Assembly (NCBI GenBank): GCA_022827685.1
Contig: JAJEIH010000049.1
Coordinates: 1 to 64,000, forward strand
Reading direction: 5' to 3'
DNA length: 64,000 bases
DNA from: Alphaproteobacteria bacterium
GTDB taxonomy: Bacteria; Pseudomonadota; Alphaproteobacteria; Bin95
Every line of letters starts with the position of its first letter. Positions within the stretch are counted from its first letter, which is position 1. Position numbers and translations under genes: made by a program. Below are positions 1-8,800 of this stretch, piece by piece. The notes under the pieces are model-generated. The model worked only from the letters and a program-made list of their open reading frames with translations. It did not search any database and had not been told where the DNA came from.

Positions 1-1
1 A

Positions 2-238
2 TCGATCAGCCAGGGAAAACGGGGATCGAGCCGTGCGCTGCGACGTCGGACGGACGGTCCCGATGACTGGCCTGCTGTAGGGAGATCACTCCGACTACAC
101 GGCGGGCACGACAACCCGCCGCGGAACGCGGCTCAGTTCAAGGAGAATTATGGGAAAGGATCGGGCCGGTTCCGCGCTGGCATTGCCAGGTTGCCCCGGA
201 TCCGTTTGCGCCCTGTCCCACGGCCGGCGGCTGAATAG
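2..238 (+). other. Edge stretch with a partial open frame
   Basis: The stretch before the IS element holds one frame that is open from the window edge to a TAG at 236-238 (about 78 codons). The translation is rich in Arg and Pro and matches no family I recognise. It may be the 3' end of a gene cut by the window or by the IS insertion, or simply high-GC noise. I see no promoter or RNA gene here. Confidence 0.2.
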
Positions 239-260
239 GCTCCCATCGCCTACGTAGTAC

Positions 261-279
261 TAGGCCGTGTACCCATAAG
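261..279 (+). repeat. IS5-like left terminal inverted repeat
   Basis: TAGGCCGTGTACCCATAAG matches the inverted right end (1083-1101) at 17 of 19 positions. The first two bases (TA) are probably the duplicated target. Confidence 0.8.
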
Positions 280-335
280 GGGTTTCTTCATTAGCGAAGC
301 TGTGATTCAAGCTCCCAACTTCAGGGAGCGAGGAC

Positions 336-698
336 ATGGGCCGCTACGATCTGACGGACTTCGAATGGCGAGTGATCGAGCCGTTGCTGCCGAACAAGCC
401 GCGGGGCGTGCCGCGGGTGGACGACCGGCGCGTGTTGAACGGCATTCTGTGGGTGCTTCGCACGGGGGCGCCGTGGCGTGACCTGCCGGAGCGCTACGGG
501 CCCTATACGACCTGCTACAACCGGTTCAACCGCTGGCGCAAGAAGGGTATCTGGGATCGGTTGATGGATGCGGTGGTGGAGGCTTACGACGGCAATGTGC
601 AGATGATCGACAGTTCGAGCGTCCGGGTTCACCAGCATGCGGCGGGATCAAAAAAGGGGGTCCGGATCGTTGCATGGGTCGTTCCCGTGGCGGACTGA
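336..698 (+). CDS. IS5-family transposase, upstream frame (OrfA)
   Basis: First reading frame of a DDE transposase, starting at ATG 336 after an AGGGAGCGAGGAC leader. It contains the N-terminal DUF4096-type domain of IS5/IS427 transposases (the motif LTDFEWRVIEPLLP near the start, then GAPWRDLPERYGP around residues 47-59), followed by the first catalytic Asp region (IDSSSVRVHQHAAG). The frame loses family similarity after the A-run at 650-655. The full enzyme is expected from a -1 shift into the frame ending at 1102. On its own this product would lack the rest of the catalytic triad. Confidence 0.85.
   Translation: MGRYDLTDFEWRVIEPLLPNKPRGVPRVDDRRVLNGILWVLRTGAPWRDLPERYGPYTTCYNRFNRWRKKGIWDRLMDAVVEAYDGNVQMIDSSSVRVHQHAAGSKKGVRIVAWVVPVAD
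650..656 (+). other. A AAA AAG slippery site for -1 frameshifting
   Basis: The heptamer A AAA AAG lies in the correct phase of the upstream frame (codons 651-653 and 654-656) and is followed by GGGG. Slipping back one base gives Ser-Lys-Lys-Gly-Gly-Pro-Asp and continues into the downstream frame without a stop, restoring the usual IS5 transposase sequence. This matches the programmed frameshifting known for IS427-group elements. Confidence 0.75.
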
Positions 699-1102
699 CC
701 ACGAAGATCCACGCCGTGGCGGACGTGAGCGGCCTGCCGATCCGCTATGACCTCAGCCCCGGCCAGGCGCACGACACCACGGCCGCCGGCGCCATGCTGG
801 CGACCCTGGAGCCCGACAGTTTCCTCGTCGCCGACAAGGCCTATGACGCCAAATGGATCCGTGACCTGATCGAGCAACGCGATGCCGTCCCGATCATTCC
901 CGACCGCGAAGGTGCGAAGACCAGGCACGCCTTCTCCAAACCCTTGTATCGATTGCGAAACCGGATCGAACGCGCCTTCAACAAGCTCAAGCAGTTCCGC
1001 CGAATCGCCACACGATACGAAAAGCTCGCCGCCAACTTCCTCGCCATGATCAAGATCGCAACCGTCAGGCTCTGGCTACGAGCTTATGAGTCCACGGCCT
1101 AA
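674..1102 (+). CDS. IS5-family transposase, downstream frame (OrfB)
   Basis: Second half of the DDE transposase in the -1 frame. It starts with the conserved GRSRGGLTTKIHAV segment and contains a second catalytic Asp (FLVADKAYDA) and the C-terminal RNRIERAFNKLKQFRR segment with the catalytic Glu. It is probably made mostly as a fusion with the upstream frame. ATG 674 could also give a separate product. The stop codon TAA (1100-1102) uses the TA of the target duplication, so the element relies on its insertion site to end its own gene. Confidence 0.85.
   Translation: MGRSRGGLTTKIHAVADVSGLPIRYDLSPGQAHDTTAAGAMLATLEPDSFLVADKAYDAKWIRDLIEQRDAVPIIPDREGAKTRHAFSKPLYRLRNRIERAFNKLKQFRRIATRYEKLAANFLAMIKIATVRLWLRAYESTA
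1083..1101 (-). repeat. IS5-like right terminal inverted repeat
   Basis: The complement reads TAGGCCGTGGACTCATAAG, pairing with 261-279. It overlaps the last codons and the stop of the transposase gene. Confidence 0.8.
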
Positions 1103-1162
1103 TGCCAGCGGCACCGGGTTGAGCCTCACGGGCAAATGCCGCCCGGCACCCCCGCCTCTCTT

Positions 1163-1280
1163 CATCCTGAGTAGCCGACCGGATTGGCTGTCCTGAGCTT
1201 GTCGAAGGGGAGGTGTATCGAAGGGTCGTCCCGCCGGTGGCGCGTCCCTCGATAAGCGGCTGGCGCCGCTACTCGGGATG
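1163..1280. repeat. Palindromic intergenic repeat
   Basis: CATCCTGAGTAGC at 1163-1175 is mirrored by GCTACTCGGGATG at 1268-1280 with one mismatch. Between them lie TGTCCTGAGCTTGTCGAAGG and CCCTCGATAAGCGG, sequences typical of dispersed palindromic repeats in alphaproteobacterial intergenic DNA. The copy number in this genome cannot be judged from one window. Confidence 0.5.
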
Positions 1281-1500
1281 AGGACAAAGGATCGCGGCTA
1301 CGATAGGGAGGCACCGCGCCATCGGTTCCGATCAACGACCGCTGGTATAATTCGGCTTGGATCGTCTCGCGGATGACGCCTTGCCAGTCACGGGCCTATC
1401 ATGCACTGGACCCTTGGCCTACCGGTCTCGCTGTCCAGAGCTTCGGGGTACTCGCATTCGCTCGTTGGTACGTTTGCGTGATCTATTTTGCAGTTTTATC

Positions 1501-1528
1501 TTGCACACTTGAAAAAGCATGATATCCT
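1501..1528 (+). promoter_or_regulatory. Putative sigma70-like promoter of the XRE/ImmA gene
   Basis: TTGCAC at 1501-1506 and TATCCT at 1523-1528 are separated by 16 bases, and a Shine-Dalgarno GGAGG (1535-1539) precedes ATG 1547. The leader would be short. An alternative -35 is TTGAAA at 1510. Confidence 0.4.
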
Positions 1529-1546
1529 GACATTGGAGGCTACGCG

Positions 1547-2659
1547 ATGCAGCCACGTCTGGGAAAACGAATTCGAGCACTGCGCGAGGCCAGGAAGCTC
1601 TCGCAGGACGATCTTGCCCGGATCTTCGGGTTCAGAGACCGGCAGACCGTTTCCGCCATGGAGACCGGCGTCAGGCGCATGACGGCGGAGGAGCTCGTGG
1701 TCGCGGTCGAAAAGCTGGGTGCTCCTCTCGACTACTTCACGAATCCCTTCCTGCTGGTGGGCGAGGGGCGCTTTTCGTGGCGACAGGACGGAGTCGATGG
1801 TGAACGGCTGGCAGCCTATGAACGCAAAGCAGGACAATGGATAGGGGCATACCGCCATCTGGCGGCGCAGGTCGGATGCCCGAGCCCGCTGCTGCGCCGG
1901 TCGCTTGCCCTTGCTTCCGACGCCTCGCCGCAGGATGTCATACGAGCCGGGGAGAGGTTCGCCGACGAGTTCGACCTGGGCGAGGCGCCCGGAGCCCGTC
2001 TGGCCGAGGCGATGGAACGGGAACTCCACATCCTGGTGCTCATGGTGGACGCGGAGCCGGGCATTTCCGGCGCGGCCTGCCGCCTGCCCGAACTGGACGC
2101 CGTGCTGATTGCCCGCCACGAGCTTCTGGGGCGCCGGCATTTCGACCTCGCCCATGAGTTGTTCCATATCCTGACCTGGGACACGATGCCGCCCGAGCAT
2201 TCCGAAGCGTCGCGGGAGACCGGCGGCAAGCGGGTCGAGCGGCTCGCCAACAAATTCGCCGCGGCGTTGCTGATGCCGACAGACCGGCTGGAGCCGTTCG
2301 GCCGCTGGGCCGGCCTTGCCGGCGAACCCCTGATCGCGCGGCTCAACTCTGCCGCCAATGAGTTGCAGGTGAGTTCGTCGGCGCTGCGGTGGCGCCTGGT
2401 CGGACTCGGTGAGCTGGACCAGGCGACGGCGCAGGGCATCCCCGAGGCGGCCTTGCACAAGAACGGCCGCGAGAGCGCAGAGGACGTTTTTCCCGCCCGG
2501 TTCTCGCGGCGGTTCGTCGAGGTTATCGGACAGGCTCTGGAGCAGGGCTGCTTGTCCTTGCAGCATGCAATCGATCTGCTGGCTCTGCCCGTCGGGGAGC
2601 TTGAAGAATTGTTTGCGGCGCATGGCGTCGCGTGTCCACGCGGCTTGGGCGGGGGATGA
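1547..2659 (+). CDS. XRE-family regulator with ImmA/IrrE metallopeptidase domain
   Basis: A 370-residue two-domain protein. Residues about 5-60 form a Cro/CI helix-turn-helix (ARKLSQDDLARIFG). The C-terminal part is a COG2856 zinc protease with HELFH at 203-207 and a downstream RLANKFAAALLMP helix that supplies the third ligand. Proteins of this build (ImmA, IrrE relatives) bind DNA and cleave repressors or antitoxins in response to stress. The start is fixed by GGAGG seven bases upstream. It opens a co-directional accessory gene group. No dedicated repressor partner is evident next to it, so its target may be itself or a nearby product. Confidence 0.9.
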   Translation: MQPRLGKRIRALREARKLSQDDLARIFGFRDRQTVSAMETGVRRMTAEELVVAVEKLGAPLDYFTNPFLLVGEGRFSWRQDGVDGERLAAYERKAGQWIGAYRHLAAQVGCPSPLLRRSLALASDASPQDVIRAGERFADEFDLGEAPGARLAEAMERELHILVLMVDAEPGISGAACRLPELDAVLIARHELLGRRHFDLAHELFHILTWDTMPPEHSEASRETGGKRVERLANKFAAALLMPTDRLEPFGRWAGLAGEPLIARLNSAANELQVSSSALRWRLVGLGELDQATAQGIPEAALHKNGRESAEDVFPARFSRRFVEVIGQALEQGCLSLQHAIDLLALPVGELEELFAAHGVACPRGLGGG

Positions 2660-2776
2660 AACCGTCTGCCGCAGGGCTTGTTCAACCGGGATTGGCGGAA
2701 CCGTTAGCGCCATACCGACAGGATCGGGTCGTCGAACAGGGCCGCCCGGCTTCCACAACAGGAGAAGGAGAAAACC

Positions 2777-3121
2777 ATGCCGATACCCATCATCGTTCCG
2801 ATCGCCGCCGCGGCCGCAGCCGGGACCATCGGTTTCCTTATCGGCCGGGAGATGGCCTCGACGTCCGAATATGACGACGACGCGATCTTCGCCCCCGACC
2901 TGGAGGACGGTCCGACTGACCATGGGGAGCAAGACGCCTCCGCAACGACAAGCATGAGCGAAGCCGAGGCGCTTGAGATTCTGGAACTGGAGCCGGGCGC
3001 CACGCCGGATGCCATCAGGGAGGCCCACCGCCGCCTTATTCAGCATCTTCATCCCGATCGGGGGGGATCGGACTACCTGGCCGGACTGGTCAACCGTGCG
3101 AAGGACGTGTTGCTCGCTTAA
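2777..3121 (+). CDS. Small membrane-anchored J-domain protein
   Basis: The protein has 114 residues. An N-terminal hydrophobic segment (residues 3-22) precedes an acidic linker and a C-terminal J-like domain (about 60-114) with the HPD motif at 92-94. The domain resembles the short Pam18/DjlA-like J domains that stimulate DnaK ATPase at a membrane. The phrase HPDRGGSDYLA and the closing NRAKDVLL match the alphaproteobacterial DnaJ-domain proteins, which are usually about twice as long. A strong purine-rich ribosome site (GGAGAAGGAG) precedes the start. The client is unknown. Confidence 0.8.
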   Translation: MPIPIIVPIAAAAAAGTIGFLIGREMASTSEYDDDAIFAPDLEDGPTDHGEQDASATTSMSEAEALEILELEPGATPDAIREAHRRLIQHLHPDRGGSDYLAGLVNRAKDVLLA

Positions 3122-3198
3122 CCGGCCCAACCAGGATGGCCCGTTTTCGCTGCCCCGCCCTCTCCAGCCGCCGCGGGCGCAGAGTCTCTCTTTCCCGC

Positions 3199-3230
3199 TT
3201 GACCACGGGGGGGGGGGGTAGAGTTATGCT
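3199..3230 (+). promoter_or_regulatory. Possible promoter with a 12-G spacer tract
   Basis: TTGACC (3199-3204) is followed by AC and a run of 12 G (3207-3218), then TAGAGT (3219-3224) and TATGCT (3225-3230). The spacer to the two -10 candidates would be 14 or 20 bases; neither is optimal, and a change of three G in either direction would give 17. The site lies about 35 bases before the YkgJ-like gene. Confidence 0.3.
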
Positions 3231-3262
3231 TGAGGGCTCGGATTTGAGAGGGAACGGACAGG

Positions 3263-3562
3263 ATGCGGGAAGCGTTTCCCTGCACGGCCTGCGGTGCCTG
3301 CTGCCGCAGCCTCGACGGTTCGCCGCTATTGGCTGCGTTGGACCGCGGTGACGGCGTGTGCAGCCATCTGGACGAGGGGGCGAACCTCTGCCGCATCTAT
3401 GACGAGCGGCCCGAAATATGCCGGGTGGCGGACATGCACCGGTATTTCGCCGACCGTTTTTCCTGGCCGGAATACGTGGAACTGAACCTGCGGGCCTGCG
3501 CCGAACTGCGCGTCCGCGTTTATGGAGAGGGGGAGGATAGCCCATGTTCGTCCAGAACCTGA
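3263..3562 (+). CDS. YkgJ-family cysteine-cluster protein
   Basis: The protein has 99 residues with the UPF0153/YkgJ pattern. CTACGACC holds Cys 7, 10, 13 and 14, and further Cys stand at 33, 43 and 53 (the LCRIYDERPEIC segment). These cysteines are thought to bind zinc or an iron-sulfur cluster; the biochemical role of the family is not settled. The 3' end overlaps the next gene by 19 bases in another frame, which suggests translational coupling. No strong ribosome site is seen, so its translation may be weak or depend on a slightly different start. Confidence 0.8.
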   Translation: MREAFPCTACGACCRSLDGSPLLAALDRGDGVCSHLDEGANLCRIYDERPEICRVADMHRYFADRFSWPEYVELNLRACAELRVRVYGEGEDSPCSSRT

Positions 3563-3936
3563 ACGAACGCCAACAGGGGACGCTGCTGCATTACGCCGAC
3601 GAGGTGATGCGGGCGGACCGGAAAATCGTCCCGGCGGAACTGTTGGCGATTGAAATGCTCCGCAACCAGATGAAACCCGGCGTGAAGGCCGAGGACGTGC
3701 CAATTGAATCCCTTCCGAGTGTGTTCGAGGATCGGTTGAGCCGCGTGTCCTTCCTGCTGGAGCTTGTCGGCATGGGCTACGCCAACGAGGATTTTCACCC
3801 CGAACAGTCCGAACTGGTGAACCAGATCGCCAGAGTATTCGCCTTCCACGAGAACGGCACGGTCGAAGCCATCGAAAAGTGGGTGCAGGACCAACTCGCG
3901 CTGATGAAACAAGCGCAACAGCTGATGGAGGACTGA
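3544..3936 (+). CDS. TerB-like helical protein
   Basis: The protein has 130 residues and is predicted all-helical, with acidic residues in the TerB/tellurite-resistance pattern (HYADEVMRADRKIVPAE near the start, FHPEQSELVNQIARVF later). TerB-like domains are small helical modules found in stress and phage-defence operons, often beside membrane proteins. A GGGGGAGGATAGCCC leader gives a good ribosome site. It overlaps the YkgJ-like gene upstream and lies three bases before the coiled-coil gene downstream, so the three are probably one transcript. Assignment to the superfamily is from pattern only. Confidence 0.65.
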   Translation: MFVQNLNERQQGTLLHYADEVMRADRKIVPAELLAIEMLRNQMKPGVKAEDVPIESLPSVFEDRLSRVSFLLELVGMGYANEDFHPEQSELVNQIARVFAFHENGTVEAIEKWVQDQLALMKQAQQLMED

Positions 3937-3939
3937 GGG

Positions 3940-5226
3940 ATGCCGCTACCATTAATTTTCGTCGGAGGCGCCGTCGGAGCCGCCATAGCATACGCGGCTA
4001 TCCGTGATACAAACAAAGATAAACTCAATGAAAGCCTGGTAAAGGAACTCGTTGAGTGGCGTAAGTTTTGCGCGCAATTGATGTCTAGCCGATCCGACAA
4101 AACGGCAAGTTCAGCCGGTAAATCCCATATCCACACTGGCTCTTCCCTTCAAGCCTCCTCATCCAGTTTGGAAATACAGAACGAAGACGGGGGAATAATT
4201 CTGTCTATTTCTGAAATTAATGACCCGAAACCAGAAAGCTGGAAAAGTGTCCATGAGTCCGGGAAAAGCTCAATTTCCAGATTAAATCCACTTTTGTCAG
4301 CTGTTCCACTTGCGGCAATTGGTGGAAACGTAGCTACAACCAAGTACATGGTGGTGCAATGCGCCGGCGTTCTAACGAAGGTGGCGGATGGAGAAGGGTT
4401 TCGGGCCATCGTTCGAGATGGGAAAAAGATTGTAGAACAAGCTCGATTGTTTTCACCGGAACAGCTTACACGCATTGTTACCGTGGGAGCTGTTTGGCAA
4501 ATTGCATCAATTGCCGTAGCGCAAAAACATATGCATGACATAAACGAAAAGCTACAAATTATTGATCGAAAAATTGGCGAGATACAAAAATTTCAAGAGA
4601 ACGAAAGAACATCAAAAATATTGGCATGCAGGAAATATTTTCAACAGATTTATGAAGATATAAAGCAAGAGAATTTATCGACCAATTCGCAAATTGGTAT
4701 TGAATTTCAGTGTCAAAAAATGCAGGAGATTGAAGAGCATCTGAGGTTGGAAATTAAAGCAAAGATAGATGAAATCATGGGAAACAAATTTGGAGATGAA
4801 TTCGATAGAATATTGAAGCAATGGATGAAGAATATGCTGGAATTGATGGTTTGCATCGAGACAAGGATCCTTGGTTACCAACTTATGGCGATTGGGGGCC
4901 AGGACCCGAATTCTGTGGATAATCGCCTCGGTGGAATTCGACAAGAAATTGCGCGGGTGGAAGATGATGTGAGCCTCCTCGCAAACCATATTGTCGAGAC
5001 GGTGAGTGAAGAGGCATCGTTTTGGGGCAATTTGGGTAAAGTCGAGCAGAGCTTGGCATTGTTACAAAGTTTGGGGATACCCGACAAAATTGGAAGCTCA
5101 CTCGACCATGTGGGAGAGGAGGTCGCTATCGCTCGAAGCATTGTCCAGCAGCGACAAGCACCGCAGGAAATAGTGCTGAAGGTAAACGAAGGGAAAATTG
5201 AAGGATTTTCTATCGCCGAGAGCTGA
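3940..5226 (+). CDS. Unrecognised AT-rich coiled-coil protein with hydrophobic segments
   Basis: The protein has 428 residues. Residues 3-21 are a Gly/Ala-rich hydrophobic segment, about 60-115 are Ser-rich and polar, 117-139 and 180-194 are hydrophobic, and the rest is long charged helices likely to form coiled coil (about 198-300 and 340-400). I do not recognise the family. The layout, paired hydrophobic hairpin plus long helices, recalls membrane-inserting helical proteins, but that is inference. Base composition is clearly lower in GC than its neighbours, pointing to recent transfer. It follows the TerB-like gene by three bases, so it probably works with the TerB/YkgJ pair. Confidence 0.7.
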   Translation: MPLPLIFVGGAVGAAIAYAAIRDTNKDKLNESLVKELVEWRKFCAQLMSSRSDKTASSAGKSHIHTGSSLQASSSSLEIQNEDGGIILSISEINDPKPESWKSVHESGKSSISRLNPLLSAVPLAAIGGNVATTKYMVVQCAGVLTKVADGEGFRAIVRDGKKIVEQARLFSPEQLTRIVTVGAVWQIASIAVAQKHMHDINEKLQIIDRKIGEIQKFQENERTSKILACRKYFQQIYEDIKQENLSTNSQIGIEFQCQKMQEIEEHLRLEIKAKIDEIMGNKFGDEFDRILKQWMKNMLELMVCIETRILGYQLMAIGGQDPNSVDNRLGGIRQEIARVEDDVSLLANHIVETVSEEASFWGNLGKVEQSLALLQSLGIPDKIGSSLDHVGEEVAIARSIVQQRQAPQEIVLKVNEGKIEGFSIAES

Positions 5227-5880
5227 AGGTGTTTGGGATAGTCCTTGACAAGGCGGCGGTAGAATTTACAGGCTTCTGAAGAATGTTTGGAGCAGTTCCT
5301 GGGTACCGATCGGGCATAAGTCTGGCATGGCGATGCTGGAGTCGTTCGGCTGATCGGGTTCATGCGGCGCGGCTGTTGGTGCATTTGGTCGGGTTATTGG
5401 CGTTGGCTTGTTCGGGCAATGAGGTCTGTATCTTTAGTTAGATCGCCAGTGAATTTAGTGTAAGAACAAACTGCCGAGGGGCGTCGTCCACTGGCTGCCT
5501 GGCTGGTCAAGCGTTCGGGCGATCAAAGCCGTTGTGCAATGGACATTTAGTCCCAGCGGCGCTTGAGAGTCCCATACCCCGGAAATGTCTCTTGTGTCAT
5601 CCGGAGGGGCTCACCCTGAAGGGCGCACCATCGATCCGGGTGTGGGTGCGGGTGCTGGGGGCGCTGGTGTCAATGGCGATTCCGTCAACGCAGGAAATTG
5701 CGATGCGTTCCGTCACACTGGCGCCGACAAGGCTTCCTGTCCTCAGTGCCGCGCCACTGCGCCGAAATCCGCCGCCTCGTTCCCTCCGAGCAAATCGACC
5801 AAACCGACACGTTCATGCCGAAAATCGCCCGTAAGGAGCCCGACTCACCACGTTCTTCCACAACCTGCTAGAGTCGGCCG
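5227..5880. other. Gene-poor gap before the relaxase
   Basis: In 654 bases I find no convincing gene. Short open frames exist on the + strand around 5532-5905, but they lack ribosome sites and family signals. A minus-strand stretch (about 5240-5390) contains a phrase, FYRRLVKDY, faintly like the C-terminus of IS5-type transposases, too weak to call. A MobF element would be expected to carry its transfer origin close to the relaxase gene, so oriT could lie here, but no clear nick-site consensus is readable. Confidence 0.4.
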
Positions 5881-8800
5881 ATGGTCGCAACGGTGTTCAA
5901 CCTGACCTCGGCTTCCTCGACGGTGCATTACTTCCGCCGCGAGGGTCACGGGCTCGGCGGGAGCCTGCCGGCGAACGACCCCGGAACAGGTCCGGGGCAG
6001 GCTGAGGCGGAGGACTACTACGCACGTAAGGGCGACGAGCATCGCAAGGCGAGCCGGTGGCGGGGGCGCGGCGCGGCGGCGCTGGGGCTGACGGGCCATG
6101 TCGAGCCCGGAGAGTTCCGGCGCGTGCTGCAGGGTTATGTGCCGGGCACGGATATCCGGTTGGGCCGGCTGCGCGACGGCGCGCATGAGCACCGGCCGGG
6201 CCTGGACATCACGCTGTCGGCGCCGAAGTCGGTATCGCTCGAGGCGCTGCTGAGCGGTCCGGGTTCTGCCAGGGCGATGCGCGCGCACGATGCGGCGGTG
6301 CGGGCGACGCTGGACCATATCGAGACGCGGCTGCTGCGGACCCGGCGCTGGAGCCGGGAGGAGCGGCGCTCGGTGCAGGTGAACGCGCCGGCCCTGGTGG
6401 CGGCGACCTTCCGGCACATCACGAGCCGCAACAACGACCCGCAGCTTCACACCCATTGCGTGGTCGCGAACATGACGCGGGACGGCGGGCAGTGGCGGAG
6501 CGCGGAGATCGGGCTGCTGCGCCGGTTGGAGAAGCTGATCGGGGCCTTCTACCGCAACGAGCTGGCGCACCGTCTGCGCCGGGAGGGCTTCGCGCTCAGG
6601 CCGTCGATGATCGGTCGGGTTCCGGGGTTCGAGATTTCGGGCTGGCCGCGGGCGGCGCTGGAAGCGTTCTCGAGCCGCCGGCGGCAGATCGTGAAATACA
6701 TCCGGGAGAAGGGCTGGCGTTACAATGCGCGCACGGCGCAGGCGGCGACGCTGGCGACGCGGGTGCGCAAGAACGAGCCGCGCCGGGCGGAGCTTGAGGC
6801 GCTGTGGCGGGATTTCGCGGAGGAGCACGGGCTTGCCAAGCGGACGCTCCGGAAGATCGGGGTGCGGCATGCGGCGCCGCCGACGGCGCTGGAGATCGCC
6901 TGGCGGGCGCTGGAGCAGCTGGAGGAGCGGGCCAGCGTGTTCCCCGCGAGAGACGCGCTGGCGCTCGCGCTCGCGCACTCGCCGGGTCTCTACCGGCTTG
7001 AGGAGATCGAGGGGGCCTTTGCAGAGCTCCAGCGGGACAAGCACCTGCTGCCGGCGATCCGGCGCGGTGTGGGCGAGGCCTGGACGACGGCGCGGGCGGT
7101 CACGGCCGAGCGCGAGGTGCGCGAGCGGACGGTCGCCAACATCGGTGCTGTCAGGTCGCTCTCCGTAGCTTCCGTCCCCGAAGAGACGCTGGCGGGCCTG
7201 ACCGAAGGCCAGCGCGAGGCTGTGAGGCTGATCCTGGAGAGCCGGGACCGGGTGGTCGGGGTGCAGGGCTATGCCGGCACCGGCAAGACCACCATGCTGC
7301 GCCGGGCCGTGTCCTGCATGGGAGAAAGGCGGGTGCTGGGCCTGGCGCCGTCGGCTTCGGCCGCCCGGACGCTGTCGCGCGAGACGGGCCTCGCCTGCCG
7401 GACGCTGCAATGGTTCCTCACGCGCTGCGAAGAGGTAGCGGACGGGGTAGCCGATGCCAGGACGCTCGCGGCGCTGAGAGAGCGCTACCGGGGCGCGGTG
7501 GTGGTGGTGGACGAGATGTCGCTGGCCGGCACGGCGCAGGCGAGAGCGCTGCTGCGGATCGCGGACCGTCTGGAGGTGGCGCGTCTGGTGCTGGTGGGCG
7601 ACAGCCGGCAGCTGCGCGGCGTGCAGGCGGGCCAGCCCTTCCGGCAGATGCAGCAGGCGGGCATGGCGGTGGCGGAGATGGACGACATTCGCCGGCAGAA
7701 GAACCCGGACCTGCTCGCCGCCGTCCAGGACATGGTCGAGGGCGAGCCGGGCGAGGCTCTGGAGCGGCTGGGGGGCAACCTGCGGGAACTGCCGGCCGAG
7801 GAGATCGCAGGCATGGCGGCCCGGCTCTGGCTCAGGCTCTCGCCCGGGGCGCGGGAAGGTACGGCGCTGCTGGTGCCGACGCGCGCGCTCAGGGCCGGGG
7901 TCGAGGAGGCGGTGCGCGAGGGTCTCGAAGCCGAGGGCGCGCTCGGCGGGGCTTCCATCGAGATCGAAACCCTGGTTCCGCTCAACCTGACGCGCGCCGA
8001 GACGGGGGACGTGCGCAACTGGCGCGAGGGCGACATCGCGCTCTTCAACCGCGAGCGGAAGAACTACCGCATCCGCAAGGACGACGCCTGCGTCGTAATG
8101 GAGGTCGAGGAGGACCGGGTGATCCTCGCCCATCCCGACGGCAGGCCGCGCCACCTGAAGCCCGATGGCGACCTGCGCTACCGGCTCGACCTGTTCGAGG
8201 CGAAGACGCTCACCATCCGCGAGGGCGAGCGGCTGCGCTGGACGCGCAACGACCGGGAGCGCGGCCTCGTCAACGGCGACCGGGTGGAGGTGCTGGAGAT
8301 CCGCGGCGGGTCTCTCCGCATGCGCCTTTCGGACGGGCGCGAGATGCAGTTCGCCCGGGACGACCCGCAACTGCGGCATCTGGCATACGCCTATGCGTCC
8401 ACCGTGCATGCCGCCCAGGGGCAGACGCATGACCGTGTGATCGCAGTGCTGGACACGGGCGCCGGGCCGCTGGTGAACCAGCAGACGCTCTACGTGCAGC
8501 TCAGCCGGGCGCGCGAGGAGGCGGTGGTGCTGACCGACAACCGCGAGCAGCTGGTGGAGACGCTGGAGGCGAATACGGGCGAGCGGCTGACGGCGCTGGA
8601 GGCCATCGGCGAGACGGAAGCGATGAAGGCGCCGGCGAAGCGTGCGGTCTCCGGGGAGGCGGCGTCGGCGTTCCTGGACGGCCTGCGCGCGGAGCGGGAG
8701 CGACTGGCGGAGAAGGAGGCGGCCCTGCGCCGGCTGGCGGAGGTCGAAGCGGCGTATATGGCGGCGCGTGCGGCGGCGGAAAAGGCCGAAGGCGCCTTCG

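Larger units (their letters stand above)
263..1099 (+). mobile_element. IS5-family (IS427-like) insertion sequence
   Basis: A complete element of about 837 bp. Its ends are imperfect inverted repeats: 261-279 reads TAGGCCGTGTACCCATAAG and the complement of 1083-1101 reads TAGGCCGTGGACTCATAAG, 17 of 19 identical including the flanking TA. TA lies directly outside both ends (261-262 and 1100-1101), which fits the TA target duplication of the IS427 group. It encodes one transposase in two overlapping frames. Both ends and both frames look intact, so the copy may be active. Confidence 0.85.
1103..1546. other. Intergenic stretch with a palindromic repeat and promoter
   Basis: No gene is visible in these 444 bases. 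They contain an imperfect palindromic intergenic element (1163-1280) of a kind common in alphaproteobacteria and a possible promoter just before the XRE gene (1501-1528). Confidence 0.5.

Noticed and set aside
5240-5390. Minus-strand phrase FYRRLVKDY resembling the end of an IS5-type transposase
   Set aside because: Only about ten residues fit and no terminal repeat or catalytic residue is nearby.
5532-5905. Short plus-strand frames before the relaxase gene
   Set aside because: No ribosome site, no family signal, and two frames overlap without preference.
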